From contig CAVIUA010000003.1 in assembly GCA_963645945.1 (NCBI GenBank), positions 1 to 64,000 of the forward strand: 64,000 nucleotides of DNA, written 5' to 3'. This document shows positions 45,126-53,359 of this stretch, in pieces. Below the pieces are notes generated by a model. It was not told the origin of the DNA. It worked only from the letters and a program-made list of their open reading frames with translations, and searched no databases. The first letter of the stretch is position 1. Every line of letters starts with the position of its first letter. The DNA is from CAG-877 sp963645945 (lineage in GTDB: Bacteria; Bacillota_I; Bacilli_A; RF39; UBA660). The translations under genes and the position numbers were made by a program.

Positions 45126-46206
45126 TATTATTTTCCTCCATAATCATTTGAAAATAATCTACTGAATAATTCCTAAAAAATTTTTTAGGATCTTCTACCC
45201 AATTATTTACTTCTTTCCACAATATATCTATTCCTTTATCTCCATAACATTTTATAAAACTATCATAATTAATAAATGCTCCATTAATATCTTTATAGGC
45301 ATCATTTTTTAAATATAAACTTTTAGAGAACTTAGCACCAGACCAATCTAAAATAACTGGTGCGAAAAATCTTATTGGAAATTCATTAAAACCTAATCTA
45401 ACAAGTCCTTCAGTATGCATTCGCTGAGCCCAAATGCCAGACCAATCTCCACCATCTAACATAATTGTTAAAGTGTTGTTTTTCTTATCTTCCTCTAGCA
45501 TCGCTACCCCTTTAGTTAAATCTCTAAATTGAGTATTTATATCCACATATTCTTCATTTTCTTCTGTAACTTTTATCTCATATAAACCATGGATTGGACA
45601 ATATCCTTTCAAAATTAACTCATTCTTATTATGTTTTTCTTCTAATCTTTTTATAGTTTTTTTACCAAGACCACACGTTGGACATATTGTCCTAATATGT
45701 AAATCTGATGCTGACGGAAATAAAAGTTCTTTAAAATATTCTTTGTCATTTACAATATTAATAAGTGATTTTCTTATATATCTATTTTTTTGAAATTCAT
45801 TATAACTTCTTACAGAATAAGGAATATTAGCCAAAACTGATAATTTTTCTAAAATCTCATTAAATCTTTTCATATTAATCTGTTCTTTAGATTCTTGTTG
45901 ATAAAAACTATGTCGTTGATCTTTATAATAAATTTCTTCATTATATTCTATTGTTTCTGCTGGACTATTTTCCAATTCATCAAATTGAACTTCCGTTTCT
46001 ACTTTCAAATCATCTCTAATTTTACTCGCTAATGCAAAAGCTGTCATAAGTGTTGTTATCGTTCCTAGATGCGGACTACTATTAGGTTGTGCCGATGTGT
46101 TTATTATTATCTTTTTTTGATTTTTGTACTTATACAAAATTAAATCACTAAGTTTATTAGTTACATGAGCAATTCCGATTGGTGGATAAAATACTTCTCT
46201 TTTCAT
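45118..46206 (-). CDS. Class I aminoacyl-tRNA-synthetase-like ligase (LysRS1-like core, no anticodon domain)
   Basis: 362 residues. A HIGH-type motif in PNSSPHLGTIT (residues 41-51), a zinc site CPTC...CPIH (175-178 and 203-206), and a KMSKS-type motif AKFSKS (291-296). Overall it resembles the catalytic half of class I lysyl-tRNA synthetase. Genuine LysRS1 has a further anticodon-binding domain and runs to about 500 residues or more; here only about 65 residues follow KFSKS. Such truncated synthetase-like proteins often activate an amino acid for small-molecule synthesis rather than translation. It overlaps the genes on both sides. Confidence 0.6.
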   Translation of the reverse strand: MKREVFYPPIGIAHVTNKLSDLILYKYKNQKKIIINTSAQPNSSPHLGTITTLMTAFALASKIRDDLKVETEVQFDELENSPAETIEYNEEIYYKDQRHSFYQQESKEQINMKRFNEILEKLSVLANIPYSVRSYNEFQKNRYIRKSLINIVNDKEYFKELLFPSASDLHIRTICPTCGLGKKTIKRLEEKHNKNELILKGYCPIHGLYEIKVTEENEEYVDINTQFRDLTKGVAMLEEDKKNNTLTIMLDGGDWSGIWAQRMHTEGLVRLGFNEFPIRFFAPVILDWSGAKFSKSLYLKNDAYKDINGAFINYDSFIKCYGDKGIDILWKEVNNWVEDPKKFFRNYSVDYFQMIMEENNNE

Positions 46207-47258
46207 TATTTACCTCCTCGATATACTGTTACTATTTCTCTCTGAAATAGTTCTTTTCCAATTTTAACAAACTTTTTTTCTAATCTGTTTTTTTCTCCTT
46301 TTGTAAGAGGGGCAATTTCGTTTATTTCAAAAATTATCTTATTTCCTTTCAAACTATAGTGCCATGTTCCTTTCAATCCTTTAGAAAACAATATCACGCC
46401 TTCGATTTGCCCTGCTGCTTTCCAAATTAGAGTTTTATTTTTTCCGTTTAGTATCCATTCCTTATCAGAATAACTTATTAATAGCGGATCAAACTTACCA
46501 AGAATAATTGGATAACTTATTTTAACTTCTTTACTATCTGGTAATGATTCATAATAATATTTTTTATTGTCAATAGATAGATATTTTGCTTTTTTGATAT
46601 ACTTATCTAAATCTTCTTTAATTTCCTTATATTTTAACCCTGACCAATGTAAGAAATCCTGTCTTGTTGCCGGTCCATAATATTTAAAATATCTATAAAT
46701 TAAATCAGAATTTATTTTCTTACTATCAACAATATCATTTTGTTTGTATAATTTTTTATCTTCTTCATTAAGAATTCCATATAGCACTTTATGATAAGTA
46801 GCTAAAATTAGCAAACCACTCCATGTCATTATCTCTTTTGATTTGTATTTTGGTATAATATTTTGAATCTCTGATTTTTCTATTGTTTTTTTATTATTTC
46901 CATAAAAAAAATCAGTAATTGAATTTAAGTATTTACTATAATCTATTTTTAAATGTTTAGCATATTTATACACCCAATTATCACTTTGACGATACAAATC
47001 GGAAATTAAATTGTAATCATTTTTATGATATATATGTAATGTTGTTCTTTGACCCCAACTTTTAATTAAATTATTATTATTAAAAATATTACATTTATAA
47101 TTGGTTCTATTATATATAGATATTAATGCGTAGTTTTGATATTGGCATTGTATTCCAATTAATGATTCAACACACATATCAGCACTTTCAAACTTATCTA
47201 TTAATCCATTGTTATATAACCTTAATTTTTGCAAATCTAAATTAGAATAGTTACTCAT
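46206..47258 (-). CDS. AlkZ-like DNA glycosylase (HTH_42 family) with QxQ motif
   Basis: 350 residues of the winged-helix HTH_42 superfamily. ESLIGIQCQYQNYALISIYNRT holds Gln37-Cys-Gln39, the catalytic QxQ of the AlkZ subfamily. Also seen are WGQRTTLHIYHKNDY and YFKYYGPATRQDFLHWSGLK, hallmarks of the family. AlkZ from the azinomycin producer unhooks DNA crosslinks; QxQ members sit in genotoxin gene clusters as self-resistance proteins, while QxD members (YcaQ type) are general repair enzymes. The setting here, in an operon of small-molecule enzymes on a mobile element, fits self-protection. Confidence 0.82.
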   Translation of the reverse strand: MSNYSNLDLQKLRLYNNGLIDKFESADMCVESLIGIQCQYQNYALISIYNRTNYKCNIFNNNNLIKSWGQRTTLHIYHKNDYNLISDLYRQSDNWVYKYAKHLKIDYSKYLNSITDFFYGNNKKTIEKSEIQNIIPKYKSKEIMTWSGLLILATYHKVLYGILNEEDKKLYKQNDIVDSKKINSDLIYRYFKYYGPATRQDFLHWSGLKYKEIKEDLDKYIKKAKYLSIDNKKYYYESLPDSKEVKISYPIILGKFDPLLISYSDKEWILNGKNKTLIWKAAGQIEGVILFSKGLKGTWHYSLKGNKIIFEINEIAPLTKGEKNRLEKKFVKIGKELFQREIVTVYRGGK

Positions 47259-47952
47259 GTTTTATTGCATATATAAGCACAGAATCATAATTTGGGTCAT
47301 TTGCGATTGGAACTTTTTTCACAACTAAGATTTTACAATTTTGTTTTTTACTGAAATCTTGTATCATTTTTTCTGATAGATAATTATTATTAAAGCCCAT
47401 CATTTTACTATATGATTCAGAAAAGCACCAATTAGCTCCTAATAATGTTCCATCTTTCTCTAATAAATTATAAAGTTTTTTTAAATTACTTATATATTCC
47501 TTTTCACTTCTACATAATCCTAACAATCCAAATTGCGATACATTGTTATATTTAATGGTATTATTAATAGATGAATGCAAAACATCACAAATTAAATAAT
47601 CTACACGAATCTTAAGAGTTTCATCAAAATTTTTATTATATTTTTTTATTGCATATTCACAACTATTAGGATATAACTCTTTCCTCCTAATTTGTTCATT
47701 AAGAAAAAACGCCTCTTTAGAAATATCTACACAAAGTACTTTTTCAATATTTTTAAACGCAAGTAACCAAAAATAAATATTACTACCACTACCAAAATCA
47801 ATTAGTGTACCATTACAAGCGTATTTATTTATTAATTCTAAAATTTCTTCTGTTCCTTGACCTTCTCTAAACGGAGAACCATAGTAATCATTAAAATATT
47901 TTAACTGCTTTTTGTATTCTTCTTTGTCTATCTTATCAAAATTCATATTCAC
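47251..47952 (-). CDS. SAM-dependent methyltransferase, NNMT/PNMT/TEMT-like
   Basis: 233 residues. SAM-binding motif I TLIDFGSGSNIYFWLLAF near 53-70 and the acidic end of beta 2 in KVLCVDIS. The N-terminal SPFREGQGTEEILELI and the NEQIRR region resemble small-molecule N- or S-methyltransferases of the NNMT/PNMT type. It overlaps the glycosylase gene by eight bases. Possible role: methylating an amine or thiol of the pathway product; an aminopropyl transfer using decarboxylated SAM is an alternative because such transferases share this fold. Confidence 0.7.
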   Translation of the reverse strand: MNMNFDKIDKEEYKKQLKYFNDYYGSPFREGQGTEEILELINKYACNGTLIDFGSGSNIYFWLLAFKNIEKVLCVDISKEAFFLNEQIRRKELYPNSCEYAIKKYNKNFDETLKIRVDYLICDVLHSSINNTIKYNNVSQFGLLGLCRSEKEYISNLKKLYNLLEKDGTLLGANWCFSESYSKMMGFNNNYLSEKMIQDFSKKQNCKILVVKKVPIANDPNYDSVLIYAIKHE

Positions 47953-47998
47953 ATAATTAATCTCATAGTTCTATTAAACTATTTTGATATATTCCTTT

Positions 47999-48742
47999 CT
48001 ATTTGTTATTAGAAATTCGTTTTAAAACAATAATATAAGTACCATTTTCATCTTCTATTTTTTCTTGTATTACAAACTTATTACTTTTGTCTACAATTTT
48101 TTTAATCATATTATATTCGTAATTATATAATTTAAAATTTGTTTCAAAAAGCAAATTATCTTTATTAAAATATTGATAGCAAAACTCAATATGAGTCTTA
48201 TGATGTATATGCTTATTATATCTTTTAATATTTAAGTCATTAAATGTAAACTGTTTAGAAAAATAAAATTTATTATCTTCAACTTTTGAATCATAATATG
48301 TTAATGTCTTTCCCAAATTAAAGTCAAATAGTTCTAAAACAATATATTTTGTTACTGAATAACTATTTTCTAAAAAATTTTTAAAATTAGAATAATTTAA
48401 GTATTGTATTCCTTGATCTAAAGCAAAAATACAATCACATTCGATTTTTAATTCATTTATATTTTTCATATCACAGATATATGTTTTAACATTTTTTATA
48501 CTTTGTTGTTCTTTTTGATTATTAATAATATTTATCATTGTTTTTTCAATATCTATAAAATATGATTCTTTAAAAATTTCTGAACATTCTCTTAAATATA
48601 CTCCGCTTGCACAAGGGCATAGAGCCATAGAAGTAATATCATATTTGTCTTTGATTGCCTTTAATAGTTTAATTTTCTTATAATCTTTTTTTACTTCTTG
48701 TATATAAAATGTTGCTCTTTCTTTATATGTTATTTTTTTCAT
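47999..48742 (-). CDS. Methyltransferase-like protein (degenerate SAM motif)
   Basis: 247 residues. The Rossmann methyltransferase pattern is kept in outline: motif I is unusual (MALCPCASGVYLREC), then YFIDIEKTMINII and CDCIFALDQGIQYLN for motifs post-I and II. The Cys-rich, Gly-poor motif I means the cosubstrate may differ or binding may be weak. It lies 46 bases upstream of the NNMT-like gene and overlaps the dehydrogenase gene by 20 bases. Confidence 0.6.
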   Translation of the reverse strand: MKKITYKERATFYIQEVKKDYKKIKLLKAIKDKYDITSMALCPCASGVYLRECSEIFKESYFIDIEKTMINIINNQKEQQSIKNVKTYICDMKNINELKIECDCIFALDQGIQYLNYSNFKNFLENSYSVTKYIVLELFDFNLGKTLTYYDSKVEDNKFYFSKQFTFNDLNIKRYNKHIHHKTHIEFCYQYFNKDNLLFETNFKLYNYEYNMIKKIVDKSNKFVIQEKIEDENGTYIIVLKRISNNK

Positions 48743-49826
48743 AATAATCCCAATGCTCTTTTATTACTTGATGGCTAATCTTTCCTTTATCAAATATTTT
48801 TCCTCTTACAACTTCAGAATTTTCTTTTCCTTGTAATTCATTATCTAATATCTTTATTATCCATTCTTTTGCATTTGATGAATATGCTTCTGTAGTAGAT
48901 TTAGGATATGCAGATGGTAAATTATCAATTTTACAACATACAACTCCGTTATCCGATACATATATTGGGTCATTTAAAGTAGTATATTTATCAATACTTG
49001 GAATATATCCACTACCATATCCGCAAGTTACATCAATAACTACTGTGCCAGCTTTTAAGGAATTAAATATTTCTTTTGTTATAATAGGTTCAGTGTCATA
49101 TGTTGAAATAAGAATAGCACCTATAATAGCATCCATTTCTGGCAAAATTTTCTTTAAATTTTCTTCAGTTGATTCTAAACAATGAATATTCTCATCCATA
49201 TAAACGCTCATTTTCTTTAATTTATTAATATTACTACCAAAGACATAAACTTCATTACCTAATTCTGAAGCAAGTTTTATTGCCGCACCGCCGACATTTC
49301 CATAACCAATTACTGCAATTTTTGACTTGGATGCTCCACGAATTTGAAATAACGCTTTACCTGTGCCACCATATTGTTTTTGTTGATAAAAATTAGCATA
49401 CATTATAGCCATTTTTCCAGCAATTTCCCCACCGGGATATGCCATAGGAAAATATCCATCGTCGGTTTCTATAAATTCATAAGTATATGCTGTTACTTTC
49501 TTTTTTTGTAATTCTTTTAATAGTTCATAATTCCCTTCGGCATGAAATATTGCAGACATTTTCGTATTTTCGTTTAAATATTTATATTCTTCTTGTGTTG
49601 GTCCTTTATATTTTATAATAAAATCACTATTAGTCCAACAATATTCTTTATCCTTTATTATTGCTCCGTGTTTTTTATATTCATTATCTGAAAAACCAAG
49701 AGCTTCTCCTGCACCTTTTTCTACATACACTTCATATTTTTTGGCTAGATCTTCAATATCTTTTGGTAATAAAATAACTCTATTTTCACCATTAATTGTC
49801 TCTTTTAACACTGCTACTTTTTTCAT
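48723..49826 (-). CDS. Alanine dehydrogenase/PNT-family enzyme (AlaDH- or CEO-synthase-like)
   Basis: About 367 residues. AlaDh_PNT N-terminal domain with KVAVLKETINGENRVILLPKDIEDL and VEKGAGEALGFSDNEYKKHGA; NAD-binding SKIAVIGYGNVGGAAIKLASELG in the middle; C-terminal NLPSAYPKSTTEAYSS, equivalent to the NMPGAVPRTST loop of AlaDH. The gap in the loop and low overall likeness suggest a relative rather than true AlaDH; N5-(carboxyethyl)ornithine synthase is a known opine-forming member. I use the ATG ending at 49826 after AGGGGTG, which overlaps the previous stop (ATGA). Confidence 0.72.
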   Translation of the reverse strand: MKKVAVLKETINGENRVILLPKDIEDLAKKYEVYVEKGAGEALGFSDNEYKKHGAIIKDKEYCWTNSDFIIKYKGPTQEEYKYLNENTKMSAIFHAEGNYELLKELQKKKVTAYTYEFIETDDGYFPMAYPGGEIAGKMAIMYANFYQQKQYGGTGKALFQIRGASKSKIAVIGYGNVGGAAIKLASELGNEVYVFGSNINKLKKMSVYMDENIHCLESTEENLKKILPEMDAIIGAILISTYDTEPIITKEIFNSLKAGTVVIDVTCGYGSGYIPSIDKYTTLNDPIYVSDNGVVCCKIDNLPSAYPKSTTEAYSSNAKEWIIKILDNELQGKENSEVVRGKIFDKGKISHQVIKEHWDYYEKNNI

Positions 49827-50629
49827 ATTTTCACCCCTACTATACAAATATATTTACCACGATTACATAAATCTTCGTTTTGTATATATTGCATTTCGAT
49901 ATTAAATATATAATCGTAATTATCTACTAAAATCTTACTTATTGTATTTTTATTTGGAGTTAATGTTTCCTCAACTCCAATTAATGAAACAACAGGATAA
50001 CCACATTTAAAAATCGGCATAATATCATGATTTTTATGAATTTTTTCTAATTCATCTATTTTATTAAAATGCAATTGGGGAACATATTGAGATAATGCAC
50101 CTATTTCTTTTTCTACTACATTTTTTACTTCACTAGTATTTCCTTTCAATATATTTAAAGCTAATCCATTATAAAAATTTTCACCAACAGAAATAGATAT
50201 TCCTTTATTTTTCAAATGTGAAGATACAATTTCAATCAATTTATCAGCATTATCAAAAAAAGGTAATACATATATATTTAAAATAATATCAAACTGTTCA
50301 TCAAGCTTTAAATTTTTAATATCACAGTTAATAATTTTGACACGACCTTTAAATTTTTCTAATTTTAATTCAGCTTGAGATAACATATTATCAGAAAAAT
50401 CCACTAATACGCATCTCGTATTATCAAACTCTTTCAAAATTTTATAAGCCCATTCACCTGTACCAGCACCCAATTCTAAAAATGTAATTGATTTATTTCT
50501 AGGAATATATTTTTTTATAATCTCCCACAATAAGTCGTCAGCCAATTTCCAATATAATTTTTTATTATTTTCATCATATTTTGTTGATATATCATTAAAA
50601 TGTTTTAATATTATCTCTTTCTCACGCAT
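49823..50629 (-). CDS. SAM-dependent methyltransferase (class I)
   Basis: 268 residues. Clear SAM-binding motif FLELGAGTGEWAYKIL near 50-65, VLVDFSDNMLSQAELKLEKF next, and IINCDIKNLKLDEQFDIILNIYVLPF for motifs II-III. The substrate is a small molecule by family type. It overlaps the ASCH gene by 19 bases and the dehydrogenase by four. Confidence 0.78.
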   Translation of the reverse strand: MREKEIILKHFNDISTKYDENNKKLYWKLADDLLWEIIKKYIPRNKSITFLELGAGTGEWAYKILKEFDNTRCVLVDFSDNMLSQAELKLEKFKGRVKIINCDIKNLKLDEQFDIILNIYVLPFFDNADKLIEIVSSHLKNKGISISVGENFYNGLALNILKGNTSEVKNVVEKEIGALSQYVPQLHFNKIDELEKIHKNHDIMPIFKCGYPVVSLIGVEETLTPNKNTISKILVDNYDYIFNIEMQYIQNEDLCNRGKYICIVGVKI

Positions 50630-51084
50630 GATTTAGCTCTTTCTCTTGAATCTAAAAAAGATAACAACTCTGGTTTTTTATCTAAAAGATAGTAAGATTG
50701 TGGAACTACAAAATTTGGAAATTGTTGTTGTAATTCGCTTAATGAAACTTCTTCTATAGGAATGATTTCTTCTACTGGAATTGCATAACCAATATTGTTA
50801 TATAAATATTCCATCATACCATTATAACTTCCTGGTTCTTCTTGTTCAGCAATCAAGGCAATAGTATTTGCATCAGCAATTATTGGTTCTCCAAACTTGA
50901 TTTTAGCAACTATGCTTTTTTTTGTTTTTGAAATATAAATATATGCTTCACTTTCTTCTTTTAAATATCTTGTTCTATACTCGTAATGTTTTCTCCCCTC
51001 TAACATTGCATCATAATATTCCTCTCTCAAACTCATCAAAACACGCTTTGGTTCTTCTTCAATAAATGATAATTGTCCTCTCAT
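50611..51084 (-). CDS. ASCH/PUA-like domain protein
   Basis: 157 residues. The start MSLREEYYDAMLEGRKHYEYRTRY is the ASCH signature (substrate-binding beta-barrel with the GxKxxExR motif). ASCH proteins bind RNA or nucleosides; some hydrolyse N4-acetylcytidine, others are nucleases. It lies four bases after the kinase gene. With the kinase and Nudix genes it makes a nucleotide-handling trio at the start of the cargo operon. Confidence 0.65.
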   Translation of the reverse strand: MRGQLSFIEEEPKRVLMSLREEYYDAMLEGRKHYEYRTRYLKEESEAYIYISKTKKSIVAKIKFGEPIIADANTIALIAEQEEPGSYNGMMEYLYNNIGYAIPVEEIIPIEEVSLSELQQQFPNFVVPQSYYLLDKKPELLSFLDSRERAKSCVRKR

Positions 51085-51088
51085 TTTC

Positions 51089-51691
51089 CTACTTCCTTTC
51101 TTTTATCAACTTTTTTTGTTTATTTAGATCTATGTTCTTTATTACAATATCTGCTATTTGTTCTGGAGATAAATGTTCAGTATCAATTACTATATAATTA
51201 AAACCACTATTTTGTAAAAATTGTTCCATCTTATCATAACCATCATCATACATTGCACAGTTAGATAAATCTTTATCTTGACAATTACGATTATGAATTC
51301 TACTCATTCTTGTAGATACACTTGCTTTTAATAGAACTGTTAAATCCGGTTCCCCACACAATTTTATTAATTCTTGATGAAGTGGCATCGTTTCCGCATT
51401 ACCATGCCAATAATAATTTGATACAAAATGTCTATCATAAATGATATTTTGATTTGAATCACATCTTGTTCCATATAATAATCCCAAACCATAGAATAGT
51501 GTTAAAAGTGCTTCATCTTCAGTTTCATAAAGTTTCCATTCTAAATCTTTAAGTTGCGACTCATTTATATTTAAAGTTTCAAATAAAAACTTAAACGGCT
51601 TATGAACATATTCATATCCTAATCTATCGGCTAATATTTTTGAAAGTGTTGTTTTTCCACTGCCATCCATTCCTTCAACTGCAATTCTCAT
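51089..51691 (-). CDS. Thymidylate kinase-like P-loop kinase
   Basis: 200 residues. Walker A EGMDGSGKTTLSKIL (residues 6-20), the DR motif IIYDRHFVSNYYW near 85-97 and a lid region with MSRIHNRN. Family members phosphorylate dTMP or deoxynucleosides. The lid differs from housekeeping Tmk and the gene is inside a specialised operon, so a modified nucleotide or a self-protection role is possible. Start codon lies 28 bases after the Nudix gene stop. Confidence 0.78.
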   Translation of the reverse strand: MRIAVEGMDGSGKTTLSKILADRLGYEYVHKPFKFLFETLNINESQLKDLEWKLYETEDEALLTLFYGLGLLYGTRCDSNQNIIYDRHFVSNYYWHGNAETMPLHQELIKLCGEPDLTVLLKASVSTRMSRIHNRNCQDKDLSNCAMYDDGYDKMEQFLQNSGFNYIVIDTEHLSPEQIADIVIKNIDLNKQKKLIKERK

Positions 51692-51719
51692 GAACTTTTT
51701 TCTCCCCCCTAATTGTTTT

Positions 51720-52187
51720 TTAGTATAATTTTAAATCCCATCTTAATTTTTCATCTTGATTTTCATTTTCTTCATATACCATTTCGTTAATTTCTTCATT
51801 TTTAAAGACTTCTAATAACTTATCAAAATCATCTGCAAGTTTTGTATTTTTTAATTCATCTTCATCTATCCAATATATTTTACCTTCCGACGTTTCCGAA
51901 ATAATATCACCACTATAATTATCTGATGTAAATAAAATAATTAATTGTCTTTCTTTTTCTTTTTTATCATACCAATCTTTGACTCCGCATATTCTAACAG
52001 AATTTAATTTTAATCCTGTTTCTTCATATACTTCTCTTTTAACTGAAGGAACAATACTTTCTCCTAGTTTTATTTTTCCTCCTGGAAAAGCAACTCCTTT
52101 CCAACTTTTTATTCTTTCTTGTACTAATACTTTTTTTGTAATTGGATCAATAATTTTGCACATATTCATTAATTTTACATTTTCCAT
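51720..52187 (-). CDS. Nudix (MutT-like) hydrolase of the cargo operon
   Basis: About 155 residues from the ATG ending at 52187 (MENVKLMNMC), which follows GAGAAGGAG. The Nudix box GGKIKLGESIVPSVKREVYEETGL is complete; CVP-like N-terminus CKIIDPITKKVLVQERIKSWKGVAFPG fits MutT/8-oxo-dGTPase-type members. It is first in the cargo operon. A longer frame to 52274 exists but runs through the leader hairpin. Role proposed: cleansing the nucleotide pool of damaged or analogue triphosphates. Confidence 0.8.
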   Translation of the reverse strand: MENVKLMNMCKIIDPITKKVLVQERIKSWKGVAFPGGKIKLGESIVPSVKREVYEETGLKLNSVRICGVKDWYDKKEKERQLIILFTSDNYSGDIISETSEGKIYWIDEDELKNTKLADDFDKLLEVFKNEEINEMVYEENENQDEKLRWDLKLY

Positions 52188-52213
52188 TTTTTTCTCCTTC
52201 TCTTTTTTAATAT

Positions 52214-52241
52214 TAAAAAAGAAGGTTCTAAAAAAGAACCT
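52214..52241 (-). terminator. Leader terminator/attenuator of the cargo operon
   Basis: AGGTTCT and AGAACCT pair with a six-base loop, followed by CUUCUUUUUU on the minus strand, 27 bases before the first operon start codon. A full terminator between promoter and first gene implies conditional read-through. Confidence 0.65.
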
Positions 52242-52289
52242 CCTCCTCCAAATTAAATTCAAATTACATAACACAATAAATTTTTGTTT

Positions 52290-52318
52290 ATTTTAACATT
52301 CTTAATCAACAATGTCAA
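52290..52318 (-). promoter_or_regulatory. Promoter of the cargo operon
   Basis: Consensus TTGACA (52313-52318), 17-bp spacer, TAAAAT (52290-52295) on the minus strand. It is among the best sigma-A promoters in the window. The start point is near 52283, giving a leader of about 95 bases that holds GGAGGAGGAGG and the terminator hairpin. Confidence 0.75.
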
Positions 52319-52458
52319 TATATATTATATTATAAAAAAATAATTATAGCTATTTATTCTAATTATCTCAACAAATAAATTTCCAAACCTATAATTTTAA
52401 TAATGCGGGTATTGTGTGTTTTATATTTTATTTAAGGAAATTTAAAAAAGAATTAATT

Positions 52459-52481
52459 AAAAAAGAAAGTTTCTAACTTTC
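52459..52481 (-). terminator. Terminator of the DUF5655-like gene
   Basis: GAAAGTT and AACTTTC pair with a three-base loop, followed by six U on the minus strand; the stop codon is in the stem. Confidence 0.75.
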
Positions 52482-53315
52482 CTCTAAATATAATTTATTT
52501 ATACCATATTTAACATCGATAGCAACACACTTACTAATATTATAACTCTTTATAATATAAGGAATAATAGTTTCTATATCATTTTTGTTAAATATTTTAT
52601 ATGTCATACATAAAGGTTCAGCTCCTGTTTGATAAGTATAATCTAATATATTTTGATTATCTTCTACTTTTAACAATCTAACATATAATCCATATTTTCT
52701 TTTGGATATAGAAATAAAATTCCTTTTCGATTTAAATCTATAATCTCTATATAATTTATTACAAACAATATTATCTCCTAATTCCATAATTCTATTAGAG
52801 ATGTTTTTAAACAATAATTCACAAATAGGTTCTTGTGTTTTTTTTAGATAATCGTATAATTCTTTGGCTAGTTCAAATGCATATTCCAAATTATTTATAT
52901 CTTCTACTATTAAATAATAGCGTAAAGATGTATTTTCATAACCTTTTCTAATTTTTATTTTGTTTTGTAAATCAAATTGTTTAACATCTTTTAAAAAACA
53001 TATATATAAATCATTTTGATTAATTCGAACTTCTATAACTCTCTTTTTTAATTTATATACAACAGTTTTTAATAAATAATTTCTTATTATATCTTTTCCT
53101 ATAGAAATAATATATTCATCAAATTTATCAAATAATTTAATAGTTTCATCTTTCTTATTGTAAGTTATATCTTTATAATTACTAGTATCATTATTATAAA
53201 CTACATTGTTAAGGTTACTTTCTTCACTCATGAGTTTACAATTTTCCACCTTAACTTTCCTTTCTAATTTTGGATATTCCTCATTTTTTGAATAAATAAC
53301 ATTATTATAGATCAA
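52473..53315 (-). CDS. DUF5655-like protein, two repeats
   Basis: 280 residues from the TTG ending at 53315; the start is uncertain because the frame stays open upstream right up to the integration junction, with no ATG. Two segments share the DUF5655 pattern: LFDKFDEYIISIGKDIIRNYL...YKLKKRVIEVRINQNDLYICFL and LLFKNISNRIMELGDNIVCNKL...YRFKSKRNFISISKRKYGLYVRLL. DUF5655 is often a C-terminal part of nucleases or transport-like proteins; function unknown. It sits at the right end of the element and has its own terminator. Confidence 0.6.
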   Translation of the reverse strand: MIYNNVIYSKNEEYPKLERKVKVENCKLMSEESNLNNVVYNNDTSNYKDITYNKKDETIKLFDKFDEYIISIGKDIIRNYLLKTVVYKLKKRVIEVRINQNDLYICFLKDVKQFDLQNKIKIRKGYENTSLRYYLIVEDINNLEYAFELAKELYDYLKKTQEPICELLFKNISNRIMELGDNIVCNKLYRDYRFKSKRNFISISKRKYGLYVRLLKVEDNQNILDYTYQTGAEPLCMTYKIFNKNDIETIIPYIIKSYNISKCVAIDVKYGINKLYLEES

Positions 53316-53359
53316 ATTAAATGTAGAATAGACTTCTATATTGGAATGACTTTTATTAT

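Noticed and set aside
45118..46206. Housekeeping lysyl-tRNA synthetase
   Set aside because: Too short after the KFSKS motif for an anticodon-binding domain, and embedded in a mobile biosynthetic operon.
48723..49826. Housekeeping alanine dehydrogenase
   Set aside because: Only general family motifs are kept; the context and the altered substrate loop point to a specialised relative, so no ald symbol was given.
52188..52274. Nudix protein starting at GTG 52274 (Trp/Arg/Phe-rich extension)
   Set aside because: The extension would be translated from the terminator hairpin and is unlike Nudix N-termini; the ATG at 52187 has a proper ribosome binding site.
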